From contig NZ_CP091787.1 of NCBI RefSeq assembly GCF_022024035.1, positions 186,001-250,000 on the forward strand: DNA of 64,000 nucleotides, given 5' to 3'. The position numbers and the translations under genes are program-made. How positions within the stretch are numbered: the stretch's first letter is position 1; each line of letters opens with the position of its first letter. The stretch comes from Prevotella sp. E13-17 (GTDB taxonomy: Bacteria; Bacteroidota; Bacteroidia; Bacteroidales; Bacteroidaceae). Below the pieces are notes generated by a model, which worked only from the letters and a program-made list of their open reading frames with translations, did no database searches and was not told where the DNA came from. Shown one piece after another: positions 16,672 through 24,510 of this stretch.

Positions 16672-16781
16672 GAGGTGAGAACTGAGAGGTGAGAACTGAG
16701 AGGTATGATTAGATTTTGTGCTTCTGCCAAAACTGATAGTAATCATACCTCTCAGTTCTCAGTTCTCAGTTCTCACTTAAA
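16670..16781. repeat. Heptanucleotide inverted-repeat element 1
   Basis: The left arm is a run of 7-mers, GAGAGGT GAGAACT repeated and ending ATGATTA (16670-16711). After a 28-nt loop the right arm starts TAATCAT and continues ACCTCTC then AGTTCTC three times (16740-16774). The arms can pair over about 35 nt. The element fills the space between two convergent genes and would form a large hairpin in either transcript, so it may serve as a bidirectional terminator. The first 7-mer overlaps the kinase stop codon. Confidence 0.85.
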
Positions 16782-16788
16782 AAAGGGT

Positions 16789-17607
16789 TTACTTTGTTTT
16801 TGCTGTCATCGGGTTGCGTACGCCCTTGTAACCTTTTAGGAAGGCCTTGGCCGATCCAAAGCTCAGGAACATGTCAAGTCTTACGGGCAGGTGGTTCTGG
16901 TCGTCGGTCACGTAGAAGCGAATCAGCTCGTGATTCTCGCCATCCTCTTTCTCATAGAACGAGAACACCAGACAACGGAACTTCTCGCCGGTGCCGTCCA
17001 CCTTGAAGTTCTCCTTGCCGCGGTACTTCAGCCACGAGTTGGTCAGGTGCTTGGCATCGCTGATGGGCATGGGGATGATGTCACCCTTCTTCATCTTCGA
17101 CGCATCGAAGTTGCGAGCACGCAAGAAGATGCTCATCATGTCGTAAACACAATCGGTGTATTCCTTGTTCTTCCAGGTGTGCTCACCGTCGGCATCGATG
17201 CGGTGCATCTTCAGTCGGCAGTTGTTGCCAGGGTAGCTGTACCACAGCTCGTCCACATAGTAACGCTTGCCCTCCAGGGCACCCTTGCGGAAATACACTG
17301 GTGCCAGCGTGGCGGCATCGCAGTAGGACAACAGCGTGTCGCGCATCACGAAGATGCCATCCAACTTCTGGTTGCCGCGGGTGGTCAGACTGCTGCGGAA
17401 CACCTTTTTGCCGGCATATCTCGACTCCATGGTTGACATGGAGGCAGAGCCTACCTTCACCCATACGAATTTCCAGTTGAAATAGAGGTCATAGACCAGA
17501 AACTCGCCCGATTTAAAGGCTTTGTTCTCAATGCCGCACGACTGTGCATTCATGCTGATGACACTCATCATGCCTATGATAGCAGTAAAAATGATTCTCT
17601 TTATCAT
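16789..17607 (-). CDS. DUF3108 secreted protein
   Basis: This is a 272-aa protein with a signal peptide ending near SMNAQS (residue 21). The mature part matches the DUF3108 family in pattern: FKSGEFLVYDLYFNWKFVWV near the start, TRGNQKLDGIFVMRDTLLSY in the middle, and a C-terminal LPVRLDMFLSFGSAKAFLKG strand. The family is a periplasmic or outer-membrane-associated beta-barrel-like fold of unknown function. It starts 3 bp after the stop of the Ig-like lipoprotein gene, so the two are very likely co-translated. Confidence 0.85.
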   Translation of the reverse strand: MIKRIIFTAIIGMMSVISMNAQSCGIENKAFKSGEFLVYDLYFNWKFVWVKVGSASMSTMESRYAGKKVFRSSLTTRGNQKLDGIFVMRDTLLSYCDAATLAPVYFRKGALEGKRYYVDELWYSYPGNNCRLKMHRIDADGEHTWKNKEYTDCVYDMMSIFLRARNFDASKMKKGDIIPMPISDAKHLTNSWLKYRGKENFKVDGTGEKFRCLVFSFYEKEDGENHELIRFYVTDDQNHLPVRLDMFLSFGSAKAFLKGYKGVRNPMTAKTK

Positions 17608-17610
17608 ACC

Positions 17611-19611
17611 TTATCTATTTATATTGTCAGTATATTCCTTGCCCATCTTCTTGGCACGGTCAAGGTTGCGGTTGCGCAGTTGCTTTTCTTTGTCGGGCTT
17701 CTGCTTCGTGATGGCAGGCGCCTTCTGCTTGTAGCGGGGCAGCGCTGTGAGGTTCCACTGTCGCGAAACGTCCCATTTGGCTTTGCACTCCACGATTTCG
17801 GGGTTGTAGAACACAGGCTCGGGTTGCAGGTCATCGTCGTAGCGACCGGTGTCCCAGCGACCATTGCCGTTCTTGTCGATGAACGCACGCAGGTAGTAGC
17901 TGCCAGGCTGCAGGTAGTAGAACTCGGCAGGCTGACCGCCGTGGGCCACCGACTGACGTTTCACCTTGTCGCTGGTGTCCATCAGCTGCACCACCACCGA
18001 GTCGCCCTGTTCGGCACCGCTAATCTCTACGGTCAGTGTGCTGAACGCATCCTCGTTCAGCACCTTGATGCCCTGCTTGATGGGTTTCGACACCTGTCCG
18101 TAGATGCCCTCGAAGGCTGCCGAGTCTATCTCCAGACTGTATTCCGTGTCTGGTCGCCAGTCCACGTTCATCTCGTAGATGCGTGTAGCTATCTGTCGGA
18201 AGTCGTGAGGGGCGCGATACCAAGTGGTGTCAATCTTCGAGTAGAGGTGCACACTGCCCGTGTCGCATCGTGCCAGTGGCTCAGGCATCTCGAAGCGCAG
18301 CACGTGCAGCGGACTGATGTTCTGGTTGGCATTGATTTTCACCTCCAGAGCCTTGGGCTTCATGATGGTGTCATAGGGCTCCTCGCGCTTTTTGCGTTTC
18401 TCCTGTTCCTTCTGCCATTTCTCGAAGGCCTTTTGTTGCTCCTTCAGTCGTTTGGCGTGGGGCGTCTTGGCTATCTGCTCCAAGGTGTCGGTGCGCTGCA
18501 CCAATTGTCCCAGCGTGTCGGTCATCAGATAGCTGAACTCCACCAACAGCGTGTCTTGGTTCACCAGCGTCGTGTCGCTCAGCCAGTAGGTGATGGTGTC
18601 GTTCTTCATCGAGTATTCTGGTATCACGGCACTGTCCAAGTTGCAGTTCAGTCCTCTCAGCACGGGCAGTGAATCGCTGCCATAGGTGAAATAGAACCCC
18701 AGCCGGTCGGGCTCCTTGCGTTCGGTCTTCAGCAGGAAGCGGTCGGTCTGTGGCTCCTGGAAGCACAGCAGTGTGACGTCGTCGGGCAGGAAGTGGGTGT
18801 AGCCCACCCTCACGATGTTGGCAATGTGCAGTGAGTCGCGCCAGATGGTGTCTTGACGCACATCCTGCATACAACGGGGCACGATGCTGTCGTGCGAGAA
18901 AGCCATGTATTCGCTTTTCTGACCGTAGAGGAAGTCGCCGTCGGCATCTTGCAGTGCATAGATGCGATAAGCCCCGGGCCCCACCCCTTTCACGGTGAAG
19001 CGTCCGCTGCCGTTGGTGCGCGACACGCGCATCATGGGCTCTCGGTGTATGACCGAGTCGGCAAAGTTCTGGTATAGTCCCACCAGTACGCCCTTCATGG
19101 GTTCCAGGTTCTCGGCGTTCAGCACGTAGCCGCTCACCTCCAGAGTGTCTATCTGTGTGCCGGTAGAGAAGCTGAACGTGTAGTTGCCCATGGGGTTGCC
19201 TTCGTTGTTGTCGGTGATGGCATCGCTGAAGTCGATGGTGTAGGTAGTGTTAGCCTTCAGTGAGTCTTTCAGGTCCACCACGATGCGTCGGCCCGACGCC
19301 TTGATGTCGGCCTGTTCCAGTTGAGGTGGCGACACGATGACCTTGTTCTGTATGTCTTCCACCTTGATATATTCGTCGAAGTTGATCACCACCTTACGGT
19401 TTTTCACGTTCACGCCATGTTCAGCTGGCGACGAACTGATCACGCGTGGTGGTGTGTCGTCATACCAGCCACCGTCGGGGCTGCCCATGCGTGCGCAGGA
19501 AGAAAGGACCCCACCCAAAAGTGAAAGATGAAAGATGAGAGATATGATTACCATATTCTCAAACACACCTTTCCGTTGGCTCTTATTGTTAAATCTAATC
19601 ATATCTTTCAT
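17611..19611 (-). CDS. Ig-like domain (Big_5) lipoprotein
   Basis: This is a 666-aa lipoprotein with the lipobox LSSC (Cys at about residue 38). The mature protein opens with GSPDGGWYDDTPPRV and a Big_5 Ig-like domain (PAEHGVNV, then VVINFDEYIKVEDI, then TYTIDFSDAITDNNEGN). A carboxypeptidase-regulatory-like domain (VSGYVLNAENLEPMKGVLVG) and long beta-rich regions follow. A charged helical stretch (about 395-420) separates two halves. Homologues are widespread outer-membrane lipoproteins of unknown role in Bacteroidetes. The signal peptide is encoded by a heptanucleotide repeat arm, and either the ATG at 19611 or the one at 19554 could be the start. Confidence 0.85.
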   Translation of the reverse strand: MKDMIRFNNKSQRKGVFENMVIISLIFHLSLLGGVLSSCARMGSPDGGWYDDTPPRVISSSPAEHGVNVKNRKVVINFDEYIKVEDIQNKVIVSPPQLEQADIKASGRRIVVDLKDSLKANTTYTIDFSDAITDNNEGNPMGNYTFSFSTGTQIDTLEVSGYVLNAENLEPMKGVLVGLYQNFADSVIHREPMMRVSRTNGSGRFTVKGVGPGAYRIYALQDADGDFLYGQKSEYMAFSHDSIVPRCMQDVRQDTIWRDSLHIANIVRVGYTHFLPDDVTLLCFQEPQTDRFLLKTERKEPDRLGFYFTYGSDSLPVLRGLNCNLDSAVIPEYSMKNDTITYWLSDTTLVNQDTLLVEFSYLMTDTLGQLVQRTDTLEQIAKTPHAKRLKEQQKAFEKWQKEQEKRKKREEPYDTIMKPKALEVKINANQNISPLHVLRFEMPEPLARCDTGSVHLYSKIDTTWYRAPHDFRQIATRIYEMNVDWRPDTEYSLEIDSAAFEGIYGQVSKPIKQGIKVLNEDAFSTLTVEISGAEQGDSVVVQLMDTSDKVKRQSVAHGGQPAEFYYLQPGSYYLRAFIDKNGNGRWDTGRYDDDLQPEPVFYNPEIVECKAKWDVSRQWNLTALPRYKQKAPAITKQKPDKEKQLRNRNLDRAKKMGKEYTDNINR

Positions 19612-19630
19612 CTATCATCTCTCATCTTCC
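19523..19630. repeat. Heptanucleotide inverted-repeat element 2
   Basis: The left arm is GAAAGAT, GAAAGAT, GAGAGAT, ATGATTA (19523-19550). The right arm is TAATCAT, ATCTTTC, ATCTATC, ATCTCTC, ATCTTCC (19596-19630). The loop is 45 nt. It shares the inner ATGATTA/TAATCAT pair and 7-nt period with element 1. Unlike element 1 it is embedded in coding sequence. The right arm encodes the last codons and stop of the GH3-like gene and the start codon of the lipoprotein; the left arm encodes part of the lipoprotein signal peptide. Confidence 0.8.
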
Positions 19631-21120
19631 GATGAAAGAGCCAGCAATTCCTCAATATGCTTGCGCTCATTGCTCAGTCGGGGCACCTTGTGCTGTCCGC
19701 CCAGCTTACCCTTAGACTTCAGCCAGTCGTTGAACAGTCCCTGGCGTGCCACCACGATCTCCAGTGGCTGCAGGGTGATGTCTTTATAGCGCTTCGCCTC
19801 GTAGTCGCTGTTCAGCTCTTGCAGTTTGCGGTCCAGTATCGAAGCAAACTCATGGATGTCGGCAGGTGGCGTAGAGAACTCGATGAGCCACTGATGGCGG
19901 CACTTGGCGTTCTGGTCCATAAACACGGGAGCGGCGGTGTATTCCAGCACCTGTGCCCCAGTTTTCTCGCAGGCATAGGCCAGTCCCTGTTCAGCATTGT
20001 CCTGTATCAGTTCCTCGCCGAAGGCATTGATGAAGTACTTGGTGCGTCCCGAAATGATAAACTTATAAGGATTGATAGAGGTGAACATCACCGTGTCGCC
20101 AATCTTGTAGCGCCACAGACCGCACGAGGTGCTGATCAGCATGGCGTAGTTCTTGCCTTTCTCCACACCCCACAGAGGCACGATGTGGTCGGTGCCCATC
20201 TCCTGGAACTCGTAGAACACGTCATAGTCTATCATCAGCAGCATCGACTTGTCGGCAGGATCGTCCTGCAATCCGAAGAAGCCCTCGCTGGCATTGTAGG
20301 TCTCCATGTAGTGCATGCGTGGCGAGGTGATGAGCTGCTGGTATTGTTCGCGGTAGGGCGTGAAGGCCACGCCACCATGGAAGAACACCTCCAGGTTGGG
20401 CCACACCTCTTCCAGATGTTGCTTGCCCGACAGTTCCATCACGCGGTTCAGCACCGAGAGCATCCACGAGGGCACACCGCTCAGGTTGGTCACGTCTTTG
20501 TTCATGGCCTCCTTGGCAATGCGGTCGCGCTTGATCTCGAAGTCACTCAGCAGAGCCGTCTCCTTTGCAGGCACGCGAAAGAGGTTCACCATGGGGTTGA
20601 TGTTTTCTATCAGGATGGCGCTGAGGTCGCCCACCAGCGAGCCCGGCAGGTTGTAGTTGGGCGCATGACTGCCGCCCAGTATCAGTCCTTTGCCACTGAA
20701 CATGCGGCTCTGCGGGTTGTTTCTCAAGTAGAGCACCACGGCATCGGTGCCACCATGGTAGTGCACACGCTTCAGTCCGTCGGGGCTCACGGGTATGAAC
20801 TTCGACTTGTCGTTGGTGGTGCCGCTCGATTTGGCATACCACTTCACGCGTCCGGGCCACAGCACGTCGCTTTCGCCGTGGCGCATGCGGTCGATGTCGC
20901 CCTTCAGTTCCTCGTAGGTGTTCACGGGTGTGTTCTTCACAAAGTCTTCATAGCCACGGGTGGCGGCAAAGAGATGTTTCCGTCCGTATTCCGTATCCTT
21001 AGCTTTTGTCAACAGGTGGTTGAGCGCTGCTCTCTGCAGTGCCTCTGCTTCGTTGTTGTAGCGCTCTATCTCTCGCGCTCTCGAAGCAAACACCATTCTT
21101 GCTATTCCTGTAAAATCCAT
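19615..21120 (-). CDS. GH3 auxin-responsive-promoter family protein (acyl-adenylate-type)
   Basis: This is a 501-aa soluble protein related to plant GH3 acyl-acid-amido synthetases. It has the ATP-binding block KWYAKSSGTTNDKSKFIPVS (about 95-115), the GGSHAPNYNLPGSLVGD region, YNASEGFFG and the C-terminal YKIGDTVMFTSINPYKFIISGRT-type loop. Bacterial members are common in Bacteroidetes but their substrates are unknown. The ATG at 21120 (MDFTGIARM) is preferred because the upstream ATG at 21144 overlaps the promoter box. The last residues (LSSEDER) come from a heptanucleotide repeat, so the C-terminus appears extended. It heads an operon with the Ig-like lipoprotein and DUF3108 genes. Confidence 0.88.
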   Translation of the reverse strand: MDFTGIARMVFASRAREIERYNNEAEALQRAALNHLLTKAKDTEYGRKHLFAATRGYEDFVKNTPVNTYEELKGDIDRMRHGESDVLWPGRVKWYAKSSGTTNDKSKFIPVSPDGLKRVHYHGGTDAVVLYLRNNPQSRMFSGKGLILGGSHAPNYNLPGSLVGDLSAILIENINPMVNLFRVPAKETALLSDFEIKRDRIAKEAMNKDVTNLSGVPSWMLSVLNRVMELSGKQHLEEVWPNLEVFFHGGVAFTPYREQYQQLITSPRMHYMETYNASEGFFGLQDDPADKSMLLMIDYDVFYEFQEMGTDHIVPLWGVEKGKNYAMLISTSCGLWRYKIGDTVMFTSINPYKFIISGRTKYFINAFGEELIQDNAEQGLAYACEKTGAQVLEYTAAPVFMDQNAKCRHQWLIEFSTPPADIHEFASILDRKLQELNSDYEAKRYKDITLQPLEIVVARQGLFNDWLKSKGKLGGQHKVPRLSNERKHIEELLALSSEDER

Positions 21121-21141
21121 TTGTTCTTTATTAATATGGTG

Positions 21142-21149
21142 CAAAGGTA
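21142..21149 (-). promoter_or_regulatory. Promoter -7 box of the GH3-like operon
   Basis: TACCTTTG on the minus strand lies 21 nt upstream of the ATG at 21120. It is the proximal end of the first of four repeat units, each of which carries the same box. Confidence 0.5.
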
Positions 21150-21440
21150 CGATTAAGTGAGCGAAAATGCAAATTTATTTGCAATTTTCCGAACGGAAGT
21201 ACCTTCGAGACCCGTTCTCAAAGGTACGAATAAGCGAGTACAAAACAAAGAATTTTATTCTTTTTTTGTCGAGCGTGAGTATCTTCGACATTTTTGTCAA
21301 AGGTACGATTAGGTGAGCGAAAAAGCAAAAAGAAAATCCATTTTCCTTTCTCTTTTCCGAACGTGAGTATCTTCGAGACTCGTTCTCAAAGGTACGGTTA
21401 AGTGAGCGAAAAAGCAAATTAATTTGCAATTTTCCGAGGG
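21142..21440. repeat. Four tandem copies of a 77-89 bp promoter-bearing repeat
   Basis: Copies begin at 21142, 21219, 21298 and 21387. Each starts CAAAGGTACG, continues TTAAGTGAGCGAAAA-like, has an A/T-rich core (TGCAAATTTATTTGCA can form a hairpin in copy 1) and ends CCGAACGTGAGTATCTTCGAG-like. On the minus strand each start reads TACCTTTG, a -7 promoter box pointing at the GH3-like gene. This is a dispersed intergenic repeat rather than a gene; the open frame across it is not coding. Confidence 0.85.
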
Positions 21441-21484
21441 AGAGTTTCCAATTCAGAGTCTTGGAGCATTATTTTTAAAGTATA

Positions 21485-21748
21485 AAAGTAGTGGTTTTAG
21501 AGTCTGAAAGTTGCAGTTCTGAAGTCTAAAACCCAAGCAATCATTTCTGTTCCAGCCCCTGGGAAGCCTGTTTTCAGCCCCTGGACTGACCGCGTCCAGG
21601 GGCTGAAACGACCACATCCAGCCCCTGGATTTGACCTTTTCAGGGGCTGGATGCGGAGTAAAACCTTAACAATTGCATCATCAAACCAAAGGTATTGCAT
21701 CGTCAAACCGCCACTTTTCATGCGTCAAACCGTCATTTTTCGATGGCA
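21485..21748. repeat. 22-bp-register dyad array B (12 units)
   Basis: Twelve consecutive 22-bp units start at 21485, 21507, 21529 and so on to 21727 without any indel. Units 1-3 and 9-12 begin AAAGT or AAACC, and several close with TTT ten positions later. Units 4-8 carry the dyad CCAG-CCC-CTGG or its inverted core (YCAG-GGG-CTGR), with centres at 21557, 21579, 21601, 21623 and 21645. Linkers in units 9-12 are related (GCATCATC, GCATCGTC, CATGCGTC, CGATGGCA). The array fills the gap between the repeat cluster upstream of the GH3-like gene and the 3' end of the next gene. No coding potential is seen. Confidence 0.9.
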
Positions 21749-21761
21749 TTGTGGCTTTGTT

Positions 21762-23129
21762 CTACTTCTGAACATACTTCTTCCCATCCTTAATATACAT
21801 CCCTTTCTCTGGAATGCGACTGAGGCGACAGCCCTGGAGGTCGAAGAATTGAATCTTGTCGCTAACAGATGGCCTAATTGTTCTTATGTTATCGGGGATA
21901 TTTGGAATGTTTGGATTGTCAGACATAAAGATGCACTCATCGCCTTCATAACAAGACACGAAATAAGTACAATCATTTGCGTTCATGTTTTGTGGTTCAG
22001 ACGCTGGACGTTGCTCTTCAATACCAGAGGATACAGAGCCTATGCCTTCAATCCAAATGTCGTGCCAAACATCCTCGCCATCTACTATCGTGGATAGTCT
22101 TTGACCCTTTTCCGAATACTTTTGCAAGCAGATAATTCTGCGAAAAGAATGATTATCCACTTGAATGGTGTCAACATCATATACCATCCAGTTGGTATTG
22201 GCAGGCTTCTGTTTTGACTCCCAACTATATACCCGGCCAAAATCTTCTCTCCCAAAGTTGAAATAAAGTGAAGCAATAGGTTGATGAAATGAATTATTGC
22301 CAAAGTCACATTTATAAACCGATCGTTCTACCTCATAAAGAAGACAAACATCATATTCTCTTTCGTAATCTTGATAAATCAGTTTGGGATATTTGGTACG
22401 TTTAATGACTGTGTCACCTTTCACGACATACGAATAGGGCTTGCAATGTTCTCCACTATCGTCTATGTAATAGTGAATATAGTTCCAACGTTTTCCTTCA
22501 ATGCCCATCTTGTGATACCCTTTCTCTGTAAGTTCAGGCTCAATGATTTGATAAAGCTTTTCTCCCTTACACTCACAAGACTGTAATGTGTTGTAGTTAC
22601 CAGGAAGGGGTATCATAGCAAAGAAATCTTTTGTTGCACCAACGCCCTCTATCCATGTAAAGTTGTATGTTTCCCCGTACTCTCTGTTTGTGGGTATGTT
22701 CTGCAATGAGTATTTCTTTATGGGAATGTTCCCGTTGTTTTCAGTTTTAATATCCTTAACTATTATATTTTCGTTATGTAGATGAATCGTATCACCGACA
22801 GCACAGTCAAAGTCATAGATTAACTCTGCAGTGTCCTTGTTCGGCTGGAAAAAATAAACTTTTTTGTTCTCCTCGTAAAGACTTCCTCTATATTCTACGG
22901 CTTTACTGCCAAATCTGTTTTCAATATACATTTTAAGGCATTGCTTTCCTGCAATTAAAGTATCACCTTTTAAGTCATAATAGTAATAGTAATCATACAT
23001 GGCGGGGCGCGCTGACAGAAAGTCATCATACATCCAGTGTTTCCCTTCCTCCACCAATGGCCTATATTCCGTTTCAGCAGCAGCGGTCTGTACAAACAGA
23101 GTTAGTAATAGTAGGATTGTTTTATTCAT
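21762..23129 (-). CDS. Secreted protein of unknown function with sorting-like tail
   Basis: This is a 455-aa protein with a short signal peptide (LLLLTLFVQTAAA). The mature part seems to contain two related halves. Each starts with a KHWMYDD or KRWNYIHYY-like strand, followed by a GDTLIAGKQCLKMY or GDTVIKRTKYPKLIY strand and later a W(I)EG(I/V)G motif (FTWIEGVGATKD, then IWIEGIGSVSSG). The tail is FFDLQGCRLSRIPEKGMYI then KDGKKYVQK. I do not recognise an enzyme. It follows the 23.2-kb gene by 21 bp and shares 35 identical nucleotides with it in the tail region, so they are likely an operon with related ends. Confidence 0.8.
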   Translation of the reverse strand: MNKTILLLLTLFVQTAAAETEYRPLVEEGKHWMYDDFLSARPAMYDYYYYYDLKGDTLIAGKQCLKMYIENRFGSKAVEYRGSLYEENKKVYFFQPNKDTAELIYDFDCAVGDTIHLHNENIIVKDIKTENNGNIPIKKYSLQNIPTNREYGETYNFTWIEGVGATKDFFAMIPLPGNYNTLQSCECKGEKLYQIIEPELTEKGYHKMGIEGKRWNYIHYYIDDSGEHCKPYSYVVKGDTVIKRTKYPKLIYQDYEREYDVCLLYEVERSVYKCDFGNNSFHQPIASLYFNFGREDFGRVYSWESKQKPANTNWMVYDVDTIQVDNHSFRRIICLQKYSEKGQRLSTIVDGEDVWHDIWIEGIGSVSSGIEEQRPASEPQNMNANDCTYFVSCYEGDECIFMSDNPNIPNIPDNIRTIRPSVSDKIQFFDLQGCRLSRIPEKGMYIKDGKKYVQK

Positions 23130-23150
23130 AATTAGCTTGTCTTTCTTCTT

Positions 23151-24305
23151 TTATTTCACGTACTTCTTCCCATCCTTAATATACATCCCTTTCTCAGGAA
23201 CGCGGTTGAGGCGACGGCCTTGGAGGTCGAAGATGGCTCCCTCTCCTTTGTAAATGGCTGGGGAGAGGTCTGCAATGTTTAATGGAATGATGAAGCCTTG
23301 AATATTGTTGATAAGACATAGCTTGGGCTGCTTCTCCTCTGTATAGAGAACGGCATCCATCGAAATGCAACGAGCAGGAATGCTGATGGCTTCCAGATTA
23401 AATCCATAGAGATCGGTGATGGGCAGACGGTGGACACCCTTGCAGGCATAAAGCATCCGAGTGCCGTTGTTGTCTTCAAGTGAGTCGATGACCACATCTT
23501 CTACCGTAACCACGTCTCCACTGTTTTTATCTATTTCAAGATCGTTGAAGTTTAGGGGATGATCTTTGTAGAACTTCTCTATAAAAGGATCTGCGTCTTG
23601 GCAAACAAGATACTGGTCGGAGGTGTTTTCAGAAGCGAGGAGTGTAGGAATGCCATGCTGTTCACCCCTAATGCCAATCACTGTTCCGCGCAAAATGTTA
23701 CCCACTTTTAAGTCAAGCCCCGTGGCATGGAAACAGATTGGCGCATCGCCTCGTATATAGATGTCTTCGCCGCCAATGAATAATACCGTGTCGCGTTGGA
23801 ACTTAAGTCGCGCTTCGGTGCCAATGGGCAGATCGCGGAAGGCACGTATGCCCTCTGCCGTGGGCAGACCTTCTATGTCGTCTTGTGGCAGCGGGTCATC
23901 GTCATTGGGCCCTGCAGGCTCTTGTTGGCTAAGACTCTTTTCATAGGCATCAAGGTCAATGACGAAAAAGGGTATTTCGGTGCCGATGATCTCATAGTTG
24001 CTCTTGGCTGCATCTATGATAAACAAAGGATAACCGTCTGCCGACTTTTTGGTACCTTTAAGAATGCCCGAGATGACTTGTCCGGCATGGACCTGCTCAA
24101 GTCCTTCGACAAGGACTTTTACACCATCCGAGAGACAGATACGATCATCGGTAGTCTTGTAGATGGTGTCCTGATTGGACTGCAGGGCAATCTCTGTGTT
24201 GTCGGCCAGCGCTCGAAGTTGCTCAATGGAATTAATCTCTTGTTCGGAAGCACACACACAAAGTGAGATGGAAGTGAGCAGAATTGAAAGTAGAAGTTCT
24301 TTCAT
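23151..24305 (-). CDS. Secreted two-repeat (OB-like) protein with sorting-like tail
   Basis: This is a 384-aa protein with a signal peptide ending near VCAS (residue 19). Two similar beta-rich modules are visible. Module 1 (about 22-110) has NSIEQLRALADNTEIALQ and GQVISGILKGTKKSADGYPL. Module 2 (about 155-230) has GIRAFRDLPIGTEARLKFQ and GNILRGTVIGIRGEQHGIPTL. The pattern recalls OB-fold-like repeats in Bacteroidetes surface proteins. An acidic linker (GPNDDDPLPQDD) joins them. The tail is FDLQGRRLNRVPEKGMYI then KDGKKYVK. Function is unknown. Confidence 0.8.
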   Translation of the reverse strand: MKELLLSILLTSISLCVCASEQEINSIEQLRALADNTEIALQSNQDTIYKTTDDRICLSDGVKVLVEGLEQVHAGQVISGILKGTKKSADGYPLFIIDAAKSNYEIIGTEIPFFVIDLDAYEKSLSQQEPAGPNDDDPLPQDDIEGLPTAEGIRAFRDLPIGTEARLKFQRDTVLFIGGEDIYIRGDAPICFHATGLDLKVGNILRGTVIGIRGEQHGIPTLLASENTSDQYLVCQDADPFIEKFYKDHPLNFNDLEIDKNSGDVVTVEDVVIDSLEDNNGTRMLYACKGVHRLPITDLYGFNLEAISIPARCISMDAVLYTEEKQPKLCLINNIQGFIIPLNIADLSPAIYKGEGAIFDLQGRRLNRVPEKGMYIKDGKKYVK

Positions 24306-24386
24306 AGGCGGGGAATGATGTAGGTTGAAGTTTGATAGTTATATTAGTTTTATTTTTTCTTATGCGAAGGATATGGTTTTCGATTA

Positions 24387-24394
24387 CAAAGATA
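24387..24394 (-). promoter_or_regulatory. Promoter -7 box of the 23.2-24.3 kb gene pair
   Basis: TATCTTTG on the minus strand gives a predicted leader of about 75 nt before the ATG at 24305. No clear -33 box is seen. Confidence 0.45.
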
Positions 24395-24510
24395 TGATGA
24401 ATGGGTAGTCGTTGTTATTGTGCTTTGCGTTCTTTAACACGTTTAGTCTTTTCTTAACTATTATTAAATAGATGTCTTGTTTATAATAAGACAGTCTTTG
24501 CAAAGAATGA

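Noticed and set aside
19657..21156. A 499-codon open frame antisense to the GH3-like gene
   Set aside because: It mirrors the coding frame of a conserved gene and has no family features of its own.
21175..21429. An 84-codon open frame on the minus strand across the 21-kb repeats
   Set aside because: The frame is made of repeated segments that carry promoter boxes, so it is repeat sequence rather than protein.
21497..21721. A 74-codon open frame on the minus strand across the 22-bp array
   Set aside because: The 22-bp period is not a multiple of three, so the repeats are read in changing frames, which argues against coding.
21485..21748. A CRISPR array
   Set aside because: Units are only 22 bp in total, the motifs are dyads of 10-13 bp that change between blocks, linkers are about 9-12 nt, and no cas gene is nearby.
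24474..24492. A small hairpin GTCTT-N9-AAGAC as terminator
   Set aside because: The stem is five A/T-rich pairs with no T-run and no gene ends next to it.
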